35,241 nucleotides of DNA from assembly GCA_947458025.1 (NCBI GenBank), contig CANHCJ010000007.1:1-35241 (forward strand), written 5' to 3'. The stretch is from Rhodospirillales bacterium (GTDB taxonomy: Bacteria; Pseudomonadota; Alphaproteobacteria; Acetobacterales; Acetobacteraceae). This document shows positions 17,461-28,558 of the stretch, piece after piece. The notes beneath the pieces were generated by a model. That model was not told the DNA's origin. It made no database searches and was given only the letters and a program-made list of their open reading frames with translations. The translations under genes and the position numbers were made by a program. Position 1 is the first letter of the stretch. Every line of letters starts with the position of its first letter.

Positions 17461-17591
17461 GAAGGATTCTTCTTTTTCTGAAGAAAAAGAAGCAAAAAGA
17501 CTTTTTCCCGTTGGCGCCGGGAGGAACGGTCGCGCCGGGGTGCAAACGGATAAAAGTTTTTTGGTTCTTTTTTTCAAAAAAGAACGCCTTC
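17461..17591. repeat. Multi-hairpin dispersed repeat, copy 2 (inverted), inside the phn cluster
   Basis: Read on the minus strand, this 131-bp AT-rich segment repeats copy 1. From AAGGCG through the GTTC/T-tract/A-tract/GAAC hairpin to the following AAAAAACTTTT, 39 nt are identical. The second hairpin (CTTCTTTTT against AAAAAGAAG) is also kept, one base shorter. The centre differs: the perfect palindrome of copy 1 is replaced by a longer, imperfect one (GGCGCC and CGCGCC arms around GAGGAACGGT). The outermost arms GAAGG (17461-17465) and CCTTC (17587-17591) are complementary to each other but differ from the TAAGCAAG arms of copy 1. It sits between two co-oriented phnE genes, where it could reduce transcription of the second. 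Confidence 0.82.
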
Positions 17592-18401
17592 TCACTGCAG
17601 CCGCTTGCGGATGATGCCCGAGGCGTATTCGGCGGCCATCACAATGCCGATGATCAGGATGAGAATCGCCGCCGAGGTGCCGAACTCGTAGCGGTCGAAG
17701 GAGGTGTTGAGCGTGGCGCCGATGCCGCCGGCGCCGACGATGCCGATGACGGCACTTTCGCGGAAGTTGATGTCCAGCCGGTAGACCGACAGCCCGATGA
17801 AGCGCGGCAGCACCTGCGGCTGCACGGCATAGACCATCAGCTGCGGCCAGGAGGCGCCGGCGGCGCGGATGGCTTCCACCTGCGCCTCGTCGATGTCCTC
17901 CAGGTCCTCCGCGAGCAGCTTGGCCATGAAGCCGATGGTGGCGAAGGCGAGCGTGACCATGCCGGCGAGCGGGCCGAAGCCGAACATCTTCACGAACAGG
18001 ATCGCCACGATGATCTCCGGGAAGGAGCGCGAGGTGGCGATGATGGCGCGGCAGACGAGATAGACCGGCATCGGCGCCAGGTTGCGCGCCGCGCCCAGCC
18101 CCACCGGCAGCGACAGCGCCACGCCAAGCACGGTGGAGACCACCGTCATGGTCAGGCTCTCGACCATGCCCTCGTAGATCTCGGGCCAGCGGGAGGTGAA
18201 GTCCGGGCTGCCGAAGGCGGCGATGAAGGCCCAGCCGCGCACCAGGCCCTCGGCCACGCGCCCCCAGTTCACCTGCAGCGTGCCCAGGGCGAGCGCGAGG
18301 TAGAGCGCGACGCCGCCATAGAGCGCCAGGCGCAGCCAGGGGTTGGCGATGAAGGGCGGCGGGCGCCAGCGCCGGCCGGTGGTGGTCGTGGTGGCGCTCA
18401 T
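17592..18401 (-). CDS. phnE: Phosphonate-type ABC transporter permease PhnE (first copy)
   Basis: A 269-aa PhnE-family permease: one helix near residues 28-45, then the permease domain with EAA loop [21 protein letters not shown] and the [20 protein letters not shown] signature. It shares the PhnE signature with the second copy (DINxRESxVxGxVGAGGIG) but is clearly diverged, so the pair is not a recent duplication. ATG 18401 overlaps the phnC stop by 4 bp (ATGA). The stop codon at 17592 immediately abuts the repeat. Confidence 0.9.
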   Translation of the reverse strand: MSATTTTTGRRWRPPPFIANPWLRLALYGGVALYLALALGTLQVNWGRVAEGLVRGWAFIAAFGSPDFTSRWPEIYEGMVESLTMTVVSTVLGVALSLPVGLGAARNLAPMPVYLVCRAIIATSRSFPEIIVAILFVKMFGFGPLAGMVTLAFATIGFMAKLLAEDLEDIDEAQVEAIRAAGASWPQLMVYAVQPQVLPRFIGLSVYRLDINFRESAVIGIVGAGGIGATLNTSFDRYEFGTSAAILILIIGIVMAAEYASGIIRKRLQ

Positions 18402-19276
18402 CGCGCCTCGGCGGCGAGGCGGGCGGCGATGGCGCGGGCCGCGGCTTCGTCTTCCTCGTCCTCCTCGGTGGGGCGGCTGGCGTTCCAGTCCTCCTCGCCG
18501 TAGATCGCCGTGAGCGTTTCGGTGGTCAGCGCATCGGGCGGGCCGTCGAACACGATACGGCCGGCGCGCAGGCCCACGATGCGCTGCACGAACATCTGCG
18601 CCAGCGCCACGTCGTGGATGTTCACGATGGCGGCGAGGTTGCGCTCGGCGCACAGCTCCACCAGCAGGCGCATCACCTGGCGCGAGGTTTTCGGATCGAG
18701 GCTGGCGGTGGGCTCATCGACCAGCAGCAGGGCGGGGTTCTGGATCAGGGCGCGGCAGATGCCCACGCGCTGGCGCTGGCCGCCGGAGAGCTGGTCCGCC
18801 CGCTTGTCGTGCATGCCGGAGAGGCCGCAGCGCTCGATCAGGCGGAAGGCCTCGTCGATGTCCGATTGCGGGTAGCGGCGCAGCCAGCTGGCCCAGAAGC
18901 CGACATAGCCGAGCCGGCCGGAGAGCACGTTCTCCATCACCGACAGGCGCTCCACCAGGGCGTATTCCTGGAAGATCATGCCCATGCGGCGCCGTGCCGC
19001 GCGCAGGGCGCCGCCGCCGAGGCCGGTCACGGGGCCGCCATCCACCACCACCTCGCCGGCGGTGGGCTCCACCAGGCGGTTCACGCAGCGGATCAGGGTG
19101 GACTTGCCGGCGCCGGAGGGGCCGATGAGGGCCATCAGCTGGCCGCGCGGCACGTCGAGGTCCACGCCATCCAGCGCCTTGTCGCCGCTGCGGTAGGTCT
19201 TGGTGAGGCCCCTGATGCGCAGCATCGGCTTGGCATCGTCTATCCGCAGCATCGGGGCGGCGTCGGAAGCGGTCAC
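18398..19276 (-). CDS. phnC: Phosphonate-type ABC transporter ATP-binding protein PhnC
   Basis: About 292 aa from GTG 19276, which overlaps the phnD stop (GTGA); ATGs at 19252 and 19225 are alternatives, and none has a clear ribosome site, so coupling decides. Walker [11 protein letters not shown]-loop in [21 protein letters not shown] (PhnC-like), signature [15 protein letters not shown], Walker [14 protein letters not shown] short duplication near the N-terminus gives PMLRI twice. After the conserved end (AIYGEEDW) there is an unusual acidic then alanine/arginine-rich tail of about 30 residues. It powers import through the two PhnE proteins. Confidence 0.9.
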   Translation of the reverse strand: MTASDAAPMLRIDDAKPMLRIRGLTKTYRSGDKALDGVDLDVPRGQLMALIGPSGAGKSTLIRCVNRLVEPTAGEVVVDGGPVTGLGGGALRAARRRMGMIFQEYALVERLSVMENVLSGRLGYVGFWASWLRRYPQSDIDEAFRLIERCGLSGMHDKRADQLSGGQRQRVGICRALIQNPALLLVDEPTASLDPKTSRQVMRLLVELCAERNLAAIVNIHDVALAQMFVQRIVGLRAGRIVFDGPPDALTTETLTAIYGEEDWNASRPTEEDEEDEAAARAIAARLAAEAR

Positions 19277-20223
19277 CGGCAGGTGTAGGAAACGTTCATC
19301 GCCGCGTCGATGTCGCGCACCACCTGCCAGTGTTCCTTGTAGGTGATGGGCATGAACTTCTCCTGCGGCGGGCTCGACTTCTCGAACTCCTTCAGCAGGG
19401 CGCTGCCTTCCCAGTTGAAGGTGAAGAAGGCCTCGCGCACCTTGGCCGCCAGCTCCGGCTTCAGGTTGAAGACATGGCCGTAGCCGGTGGTGGGGAAGGT
19501 CTGCGACTTGTAGATCGTGCGGATCTTGGTGCCATCGACGGCGCGGCGCAGAATCATGCGGTTCTTGACCGAATTGGCGATCGCGGCGGCCTCGTAGTCC
19601 TTGTTGGCGACGCCGATCACCGAGTTGTCGTGCTTGCCGGAGAAGGCGGGCTTGAAGTCGCGGTTGGCCTCCAGCCCGTACTGCGCCTTCAGCAGGGCGG
19701 AGGGGGCCTTGTAGCCGGAATTGGAGTTCGGGTCGGTGAAGGCGACGGTGCGGCCCTTCAGGTCCTCGATCTTCTGGATCGGGCCGTCGGCCTGCACGAT
19801 GATCTCCATCTCGTAGCCGTACTCGTTGTTCTTGCTGGCCATCATGGCAAACGGCACGAAGCCGGCGCAGTTCACCGCGATGGGGTTGGAGCCGGTGTTG
19901 AAGCCGGCCACGTGCAGGCGCCCGGCGCGCATCGCCTCGATCTGGGCGGCGTTGGACTGCACCGGGAAGAACACCACGCGCTTGCCGGTGGTCTTGGAGA
20001 GGTGGGCCAGGAACTCGTCCCACACCTTGCGGTACACCTCCGGGTCTTCCACCGGGGTGTAGGCGAAGATCAGGGTGGAGGGGTCCACGAACTGCCGCGG
20101 GTCGGTCGGCGCATCGGCGACCATGTCGCCGTTGGCATCGGTGTAGCGGCTGTCGAGCGCCCCGGCGGGGGCGGCCCACAGCGCCGCGAGGGCGGCAAGG
20201 GCGGTCAGGAAGCGGCGACGCAT
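19273..20223 (-). CDS. phnD: Phosphonate/phosphite/phosphate-type periplasmic binding protein PhnD
   Basis: A 316-aa protein with a Sec signal peptide ([12 protein letters not shown], cleavage predicted after AGA near 22). The mature part is a type II periplasmic fold of the PhnD family: [19 protein letters not shown] near the start and the binding-loop segment [17 protein letters not shown], rich in Ser, Asn and Gly as expected for phosphonate contacts. Start ATG 20223 has a GGGGAGA ribosome site; the longer frame to 20292 would destroy the signal peptide. It is the first gene of the importer operon. Upstream on the minus strand a TTGACT hexamer could be a -35 box; I see no clear Pho box. 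Ligand may be a phosphonate, phosphite or a phosphate ester. Confidence 0.9.
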   Translation of the reverse strand: MRRRFLTALAALAALWAAPAGALDSRYTDANGDMVADAPTDPRQFVDPSTLIFAYTPVEDPEVYRKVWDEFLAHLSKTTGKRVVFFPVQSNAAQIEAMRAGRLHVAGFNTGSNPIAVNCAGFVPFAMMASKNNEYGYEMEIIVQADGPIQKIEDLKGRTVAFTDPNSNSGYKAPSALLKAQYGLEANRDFKPAFSGKHDNSVIGVANKDYEAAAIANSVKNRMILRRAVDGTKIRTIYKSQTFPTTGYGHVFNLKPELAAKVREAFFTFNWEGSALLKEFEKSSPPQEKFMPITYKEHWQVVRDIDAAMNVSYTCR

Positions 20224-20311
20224 GACGATTCTCCCCGTGGCGGCGCTTGCACGCCTGTCCGCCTCACATCGCATGGCAGCCGGTGGAGTCAAGCGTGGCG
20301 GGAGATTTGCC

Positions 20312-20349
20312 GCAAAACGAAACGCGCCCGGCCAGGACGGCCGGGCGCG
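20312..20349 (-). terminator. Intrinsic terminator after the MaoC-type hydratase gene
   Basis: On the minus strand an 11-bp perfect GC stem (CGCGCCCGGCC paired with GGCCGGGCGCG, 20323-20349) with a 5-nt loop is followed by a T-rich run, TTTCGTTTT (20312-20322 region). It ends the 21291-20375 transcription unit just before phnD. Confidence 0.85.
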
Positions 20350-20374
20350 CCGGAACGGCTCCGTGGGGGAGCGG

Positions 20375-20797
20375 TTACGGGTCGATGCGGGCGGTGGCGT
20401 TGCCCGTCATCACTTCCGTGCCGTCCTGGTTCACGGTGGACAGGGTGAGGTCCACCAGCTTCACCCCGCCTTCCTCGCGGATGGCGGCGACGGTGGCGGA
20501 GGCGTCCAGCGTGTCGCCGGGCCACACTTGGTTGGTGAAGCGCACGCCGAACTTGGTCAGGCGCCCGTCGCCCACGTAGTTGGTGAGCATCTTGCCGGTG
20601 AGACCCATGGTGAGCATGCCGTGGGCGAAGACGCTGGGGTAGCCGGCCTTCTGCACCGTGTAGATCTCATCGGTGTGCAGCGGGTTGTAGTCGCCGGAGG
20701 AGCCGGCGTACTGCACGATCTGGGTGCGCGAGAGGTTGTCCACCACGCGCTCGGAATGGGTGTCGCCCACCTTCAGGGCGGAAGCCTTGAGTGCCAT
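20375..20797 (-). CDS. MaoC-like hot-dog hydratase, catalytic subunit
   Basis: A 140-aa single hot-dog domain of the MaoC/(R)-specific enoyl-CoA hydratase family. The catalytic motif is present as GDYNPLHTD (Asp and His four residues apart plus one), followed by the FAHGMLTMGL helix. It lies 11 nt downstream of a second hot-dog gene and has a GAGGAG ribosome site, so the two are likely co-translated subunits of a heterodimeric hydratase, as in HadAB-type or two-part MaoC enzymes acting on acyl-CoA or acyl-ACP. The acyl substrate is unknown. Confidence 0.9.
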   Translation of the reverse strand: MALKASALKVGDTHSERVVDNLSRTQIVQYAGSSGDYNPLHTDEIYTVQKAGYPSVFAHGMLTMGLTGKMLTNYVGDGRLTKFGVRFTNQVWPGDTLDASATVAAIREEGGVKLVDLTLSTVNQDGTEVMTGNATARIDP

Positions 20798-20808
20798 GTT
20801 CGTTCTCC

Positions 20809-21291
20809 TCAGCCCTGGGAAACCGGCCGCTCGGTGGTCACGCCCACGCTGCGGGCGGTGATCACGAGGTTGCCGTTCTGGTCGCGGTACTCGGTGATGC
20901 TCTCGCGGAACATCAGCTTGCCGGCGCGCTTGCTCTCCTTTTCCCAGGAGGCGCCGGGCTTGGTTTCCACCGTCAGCACGTCGCCCGGGCCGATATGGCG
21001 GTGGAACTCGAAATGCTGCTCGGCATGCAGCCCGCCCGAGGAGCTGGCCTTGCCTTCCACGCCCGACGCGGTCTTGCCGCTGCCGAACCAGGGCTGGCCG
21101 GGCTTGGGGCGCAGGAAGTAGTCGGGGTTGAACTGCGCCACCGACTGCGCGAAGGAGGGCGGGGCGATGATGCCGCCGGCCTCGGTCTTCTTGGCTGCCT
21201 CGGCATCGTAGTACACGGGGTTGGTGTCGCCGATCGAGCGCGCGAACATCATGATGTGCGACGCCTCGACGGGGAATGTGATCTTGGCCAA
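20809..21291 (-). CDS. MaoC N-terminal-type (FAS1-like) hot-dog dehydratase, partner subunit
   Basis: A 160-aa hot-dog protein of the FAS1-type dehydratase/MaoC N-terminal family. Start is TTG 21291, chosen because a GGAGG site lies 6 nt upstream and the frame begins with the conserved segment; no suitable ATG exists. Where the catalytic partner has D-N-P-x-H, this one reads GDTNPVYYD, with Tyr in the His position, so it is probably a structural or acyl-binding subunit. It is first in a two-gene operon with the hydratase and divergent from the alpha/beta hydrolase across 93 bp. Confidence 0.88.
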   Translation of the reverse strand: MAKITFPVEASHIMMFARSIGDTNPVYYDAEAAKKTEAGGIIAPPSFAQSVAQFNPDYFLRPKPGQPWFGSGKTASGVEGKASSSGGLHAEQHFEFHRHIGPGDVLTVETKPGASWEKESKRAGKLMFRESITEYRDQNGNLVITARSVGVTTERPVSQG

Positions 21292-21384
21292 GGGTGTCCT
21301 CCGGTTCTTGCCGCCCTCTGTTGAGGTCTCTAAGGGGGGCGCTGAGCAAGCTTAGCCTTCCCCGCATCGATGACAAGGTTGACC

Positions 21385-22275
21385 ATGGCCGATCATGCCC
21401 TGCCCAAGCGCGGCCCGACCTCCCGCACCTTCTTCAGCCAGCGGCTGCGGCTGCACTACGTCGACTGGGGCAACCACGATGCCCCCCCGCTGCTGCTGGT
21501 GCATGGCGGGCAGGACCACTGCCGCAACTGGGACTGGGTGGCCGAGGAGCTGCGGCGCGACTACCACGTGATCTGCCCGGACCTGCGCGGCCACGGCGAC
21601 AGCGCCTGGGCGGATGACGGCAACTACTCCATGGCCGCCTATGTCGCCGACCTCGCCCAGCTGATCCACCAGCAGAAGCTGGCGCCGGTGACGATCATCG
21701 CCCATTCGCTGGGCGGCAACATCTCGCTGCGCTACGCCGGCATCTACCCGGAGAACGTGAAGAAGCTGGTCGCCATCGAGGGCCTCGGCCCCTCCCCGCG
21801 CAGCCAGGCCAAGCGCGAGAGCAAGCCGGTGCACGAGCGCATGCAGGAATGGATCTCCGAGCGCCGGGCGATGTCCGCCCGCATCCCGCGCCGCTACCCC
21901 TCGATCGAGGAGGCGCTGGCGCGCATGCAGGAGCAGAACAAGCACCTCTCCCCGGCGCAGGCCCGCCACCTCACGGAGCAGGGCGTGATCCAGAACGAGG
22001 ACGGCACCTACAGCTGGAAGTTCGACAATTACGTGCGCGGCTGGCCGCCGGTGGACATGACCTACCGCGAGGTGGAGCAGCTGTGGGAACGCATCACCTG
22101 CCCCACCCTGCTGGTGTACGGCCGCGAAAGCTGGGCCTCCAACCCGGCCGAGGACGGGCGGGTGCGGTTCTTCAAGACCGCCCGGGTGGTTTCGTTCGAG
22201 CGGGCGGGCCACTGGGTGCAGCACGACCGGCTGGAGGCGTTCCTGGCCGAGGTGCGGGGCTTCCTGGCGGAGTAG
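21385..22275 (+). CDS. Alpha/beta-fold hydrolase
   Basis: A 296-aa cytoplasmic hydrolase. Seen: the LLLVHGGQDH oxyanion region, the DLRGHGDS segment, nucleophile elbow AHSLGGN (Ser), a VYGRES segment where the catalytic acid normally falls, and a late GHWVQHDRLE carrying the catalytic His. A cap region of about 80 residues with an HERMQEW helix lies between. The fold covers esterases, lactonases, C-C hydrolases and epoxide hydrolases; a Ser nucleophile argues against epoxide or dehalogenase chemistry. ATG 21385 is preferred over ATG 21370 because AAGG lies 8 nt ahead. Its 3' end overlaps the convergent cytochrome gene by 104 bp. Confidence 0.9.
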   Translation: MADHALPKRGPTSRTFFSQRLRLHYVDWGNHDAPPLLLVHGGQDHCRNWDWVAEELRRDYHVICPDLRGHGDSAWADDGNYSMAAYVADLAQLIHQQKLAPVTIIAHSLGGNISLRYAGIYPENVKKLVAIEGLGPSPRSQAKRESKPVHERMQEWISERRAMSARIPRRYPSIEEALARMQEQNKHLSPAQARHLTEQGVIQNEDGTYSWKFDNYVRGWPPVDMTYREVEQLWERITCPTLLVYGRESWASNPAEDGRVRFFKTARVVSFERAGHWVQHDRLEAFLAEVRGFLAE

Positions 22276-22816
22276 CGGCCCGCGCCGCCGGCGGCAGGAA
22301 CAGCATGAAGCGCGCCAGCGGCCGGCGGAACAGCAGCAGGTAGCCGACATGGGCGCCGACGGCGAGCAGCATGAGGTTGGCCAGCACCTCGTGCGCCTCG
22401 CCCAGCGCCTTCTCGGCCAGGCTGCGCGGCGGACGATTGCCGCGGCCCTCGTCGGCCATCGCCGGGGCCACGATGGCATCCCCGGCCAGCGCCAGGGTGC
22501 GGCCGCGGTCCATGGCGATGCCGGTGGCGGTGGCGCCGATCAGCGACAGGGCGATGGCCGCGATCAGCACCCGGCTCACCGCGGGGTGGGAGAGCGCGTT
22601 GTCGAAGCGCAGCCCGGTGAAGTGCGGGTAGAAGCGCTGCAGCCCCAGGGTGAAGATGCCGGCGATGCGGCCGGTGAGCGCGGCCAGCAGGCGCAGCAGC
22701 ACCACCGCCGCCACGCCGTAGCCGAGCCAGGCATGCACGGCACCCCATTCGCCGGTGACGTAGGCCAGCCCGGCCAGCACGGCCAGGGCGGCGTGAAGGG
22801 CACGAATGAGTTGCAT
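22172..22816 (-). CDS. Cytochrome b561-like membrane protein
   Basis: A 214-aa protein with four predicted helices. His in RALHAAL, VHAWLGYG, GEAHEVLANL and GAHVGYLLL sit where diheme cytochrome b561 proteins place their axial ligands, and a periplasmic loop with an arginine-rich segment separates helices three and four. Such proteins shuttle electrons between quinol and a periplasmic or soluble acceptor; no cytochrome c partner is adjacent. Start ATG 22816 (MQLIRALH) follows AGGA; ATG 22825 would add three residues. The last 35 or so residues are a Pro/Ala/Gly-rich tail that is antisense to the hydrolase gene end and probably not conserved. Confidence 0.82.
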   Translation of the reverse strand: MQLIRALHAALAVLAGLAYVTGEWGAVHAWLGYGVAAVVLLRLLAALTGRIAGIFTLGLQRFYPHFTGLRFDNALSHPAVSRVLIAAIALSLIGATATGIAMDRGRTLALAGDAIVAPAMADEGRGNRPPRSLAEKALGEAHEVLANLMLLAVGAHVGYLLLFRRPLARFMLFLPPAARAATPPGSPAPRPGTPPAGRAAPSGPPARTKPPGRS

Positions 22817-22897
22817 GGCGGGCATCCTGAGGGGTGGCCAACGTGGCACGCCGGAACAGGCACCGCCTTGATCCCGCGCAACCCGAACGCGCGGCCC

Positions 22898-23239
22898 TCA
22901 GCCGCGGTTGCGCGCCACGCGATGCGCCGCCGCCAGCGCATCCCGCGCCCAGCGCCGCAATGCCTCGGGCTCGTCCAGCAGCGACTCCGGCGCGGCGCGA
23001 TAGGCCAGCGCCCTGGTTTGGCCGGCGCGGCGATAGGTGAAGGCGGGGGCGTCCTCGGCGTCGAAGGCGGCGCGGTTGCCCTCGTCCACGCGCAGGAACA
23101 GCGTGTCGTGCTTCACCAGCCCGAACATCACGCCGTGGCAGAACAGCCCGGTGGAGCCGAACATGCGGCGCAGCGAAAGCCCGCCCAGGGGCGCCAGGTG
23201 CTCGTGCAGCAGCGCGGCGAAGCCGGCGCTGGCGGCCAT
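22898..23239 (-). CDS. TfoX/Sxy N-terminal domain protein
   Basis: A 113-aa protein matching the TfoX N-terminal domain: LGGLSLRRMFGSTGLFCHGVMFGLV near residues 18-42, then LFLRVDEGNRAAF, and FTYRRAG. Only the N-terminal domain is present; the C-terminal domain of full-length TfoX is missing, which is usual in proteobacteria outside the gammaproteobacteria. TfoX regulates competence in Vibrio and Haemophilus, but the role of these short relatives is not established. The ribosome site is poor; translation probably couples to the aspartate dehydrogenase gene that ends 12 nt upstream. Confidence 0.88.
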   Translation of the reverse strand: MAASAGFAALLHEHLAPLGGLSLRRMFGSTGLFCHGVMFGLVKHDTLFLRVDEGNRAAFDAEDAPAFTYRRAGQTRALAYRAAPESLLDEPEALRRWARDALAAAHRVARNRG

Positions 23240-23251
23240 GGACCAGGGGGC

Positions 23252-24055
23252 CTAGCTGCCCACCTTCAGCGTGCTCACCAGCCCGCGCAGGCAGGCCAGC
23301 ACCGAGAGCGGCGTGAGCTTGCCGGTGCGCGGGTTCGATTCGCTGGGCACGTTCTCCACCGTCATGGTCAGGCGCGCGGCGGCGGCCTCCACCTTGATGG
23401 TGTGGATGTTGCGGTCCACGCCGGGGTCGGCCCAGAGCCGCACCGTGGTGCGCTCCGGCCCGATGCCGGCCAGGGCGAGGGCGGCGGCCACGTTCACGTT
23501 GGCGGGGAAGCCGGCCGCGGCATCGTAGGCGTTGCCCTCGAAGATCACCGTGGGCGTGTTGAAGCCGCTGGGATCGATGTTGTGCTTCACGAGGTAGGGC
23601 GCCCCGGCCCAGCCGCGCGGGTGCTTGCGGCTTTCGATGGTGACGGAGGAAACCTCGCCCTCCGCCGCCGCCCGCACGGCATCGAGCCCCAGCAGCGCCC
23701 CGGTGGGCACCACGATGCGCGCGCCATGCTGTTTCGCGAGGTCCACCAGGTGCATGCGCGGCAGCAGCGCGCCGACGGAGCTGGGGATGAAGATGCGCCC
23801 GGCGGTCAGCGCCGGCACCGCGATCGCCTCGAACACCGCCGCGGGTGCCGCCTCCACCACGATGTCGGCCTGGGCCAGCGCGTCCAGCTCCACCACCTCC
23901 GGCGGGTGGGCGAAGCCGGCGAGGTTGGCGCGGGCCTTGTCCTTGTCCTTCGCGCTGACGGCGACGAGGCGCAGCCCGCCGATCCCCTGGTCCAGGGACT
24001 TGGCGAGGGCGAGGCCGATGGCCCCCAAACCGCCGATGGCGACCGTGAGGGTCAT
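23252..24055 (-). CDS. nadX: L-aspartate dehydrogenase
   Basis: A 267-aa NAD(P)-dependent enzyme that oxidises aspartate to iminoaspartate, the precursor for quinolinate and NAD. The N-terminus is a Rossmann turn, IGGLGAIGLALAKSL, and the family signatures are visible: SSVGALLPRMHL, the middle FPANVNVAAALALAGIG segment and the active-site DRNIHTIKVEA with the catalytic His. No nadA or nadC lies nearby, so the enzyme could serve either NAD synthesis or aspartate catabolism. Start ATG 24055 is preceded by AGGA at about 9 nt. It is transcribed in the same direction as TfoX-N just downstream. Confidence 0.9.
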   Translation of the reverse strand: MTLTVAIGGLGAIGLALAKSLDQGIGGLRLVAVSAKDKDKARANLAGFAHPPEVVELDALAQADIVVEAAPAAVFEAIAVPALTAGRIFIPSSVGALLPRMHLVDLAKQHGARIVVPTGALLGLDAVRAAAEGEVSSVTIESRKHPRGWAGAPYLVKHNIDPSGFNTPTVIFEGNAYDAAAGFPANVNVAAALALAGIGPERTTVRLWADPGVDRNIHTIKVEAAAARLTMTVENVPSESNPRTGKLTPLSVLACLRGLVSTLKVGS

Positions 24056-24182
24056 GCTGCATGTCCTGCGAGAGCGTGATCGTCGGAGGCGGAATCGCCG
24101 GAGACGTGAATCACGCGATCCACCAAAAACCTGGAGCAGGAGCCGCGCCTGCTTGGGCGCGGAGCGTGCTCCAGAGGGAAAC

Positions 24183-24259
24183 TGGGGCGAACGACGGGGC
24201 TCGAACCCGCGACATCCAAGACCACAACCTGGCGCTCTACCAGCTGAGCTACGTCCGCC
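24183..24259 (-). tRNA. tRNA-His (anticodon GTG)
   Basis: 77 nt on the minus strand fold into a full cloverleaf. The acceptor GCGGACG pairs with CGTTCGC; the D stem is GCTC/GAGC; the anticodon stem CCAGG/CTTGG encloses TTGTGGT with anticodon GTG; the T arm GCGGG/CCCGT encloses TTCGAGC. The genome-encoded extra G at -1 pairs with discriminator C73, the identity element of tRNA-His, and CCA is encoded. It lies in the same direction as both flanking genes. Confidence 0.96.
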
Positions 24260-24296
24260 ATCGAGGGGAAGCCCCCGAATTTCCAGAGCGCGGCGT

Positions 24297-26185
<1,889 letters not shown>

Positions 26186-26352
26186 CGAGGCAGGCACCGA
26201 TTCAGCTTTCCACCCGGCGCCGCCCCGGCTAGGAGGCGCTTCCACACCAGGGCATGAACCCGGCCACCGCCCGGCCGGCAGCCCGACACCACCCCGCCGC
26301 CCCGCCGCACAGGCGCGGGCGGGTACACCACCAGGGAAAGAGAAGGACGACG

Positions 26353-27789
<1,437 letters not shown>

Positions 27790-27814
27790 TCCCTCGGGAT
27801 CGGCTGGCCTGAAT

Positions 27815-27845
27815 GCCCCGCGGCAGCGATGCCGCGGGGCTTTTC
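27815..27845 (+). terminator. Intrinsic terminator after glnA
   Basis: An 11-bp perfect stem, GCCCCGCGGCA (27815-27825) and TGCCGCGGGGC (27830-27840), with a GCGA loop is followed directly by TTTTC. It sits 25 nt after the glnA stop and ends the glnBA unit. It has no T tract on the other strand, so it is one-directional. Confidence 0.93.
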
Positions 27846-27850
27846 GTGGG

Positions 27851-28486
27851 TTAGCCGCCGACCACGGGCACCGCCACCTCGTTGCGCCGCAGCCAGGGCA
27901 GCGTCCAGGGCGGGTCGTAGAACCAGGCCACCGGCGCGCCGCGCGGTGCCCAGGCGGTGCCGGCCAGCGCGCCCAGCAGCTCCGCCTGCCGCGCCGCCAC
28001 CGCCGCAGCCCCGCGGTCGCCGCTGAAGCGCAGCACCGCCATGGTCTCGCCCGGCACCTCCACCAGCCGCACCGAAGGGTCGTTCGGCACCGGCAGGGTG
28101 GCCAGCGTCCACTGCGCCGGCATGTAGAAGCGGATCGTCCAGCTGCCGGGCCCGGAAGCGGTCTGGGAAACCGGCGCGGTCATGGCGATCCGCTCCCCGC
28201 CCGCCGCGGCCTGTGCCACCGGGGCGGTCATGGCGATCTTCGCGGCGGCACGGTTGCCCCCGAAGATGTAGCCGGCCACCCGGCGGAAGCCGTCGTTGCG
28301 CGCCGTCTCGGCATCGCCTTCGAGATCGGTCTCGGCGGCGATCCGCGGCGCATAGCGGCGGATCTCGGCCGCCCCGGCCCGGCCCAGCACATCGAAGGCC
28401 GGCTCCTCCGTGCCCCTGCGGTCACCCACCACGGAGCAGGCGGCGACGGCCAGACCGGCAGCCAGGGCAGTGATTCGGGCGAGCAT
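27851..28486 (-). CDS. SOUL-family heme-binding lipoprotein
   Basis: A 211-aa protein with a lipoprotein signal (LAVAAC, lipid-modified Cys17), so it is expected on a membrane facing the periplasm. The rest matches the SOUL/HBP family: AEIRRYAPRIAAETDL near the start, the paired KIAMTAPV and RIAMTAPV strands, IRFYMPAQWTLATLPVPND and a final WFYDPPWTLPWLRRNEVAVPV, the standard family ending. SOUL proteins bind heme or tetrapyrroles; the physiological role in bacteria is not settled. It converges on glnA, separated by the terminator. Confidence 0.9.
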   Translation of the reverse strand: MLARITALAAGLAVAACSVVGDRRGTEEPAFDVLGRAGAAEIRRYAPRIAAETDLEGDAETARNDGFRRVAGYIFGGNRAAAKIAMTAPVAQAAAGGERIAMTAPVSQTASGPGSWTIRFYMPAQWTLATLPVPNDPSVRLVEVPGETMAVLRFSGDRGAAAVAARQAELLGALAGTAWAPRGAPVAWFYDPPWTLPWLRRNEVAVPVVGG

Positions 28487-28558
28487 CTCGGTATCCCATC
28501 ATCCAGCGGCGGCCCCGGATATGGGATGGGGCGTGCGGCTTGGCCATGGCAACGCCGA

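Noticed and set aside
24056-24182. Small open frames around the tRNA-His gene
   Set aside because: They run through the tRNA and neighbouring genes in other frames and have no coding signature.
26186-26352. Small gene between glnB and glnA
   Set aside because: The open frame is Pro/Ala/His-rich, in frame with glnA but not conserved in any GlnA I know, and lacks a ribosome site.
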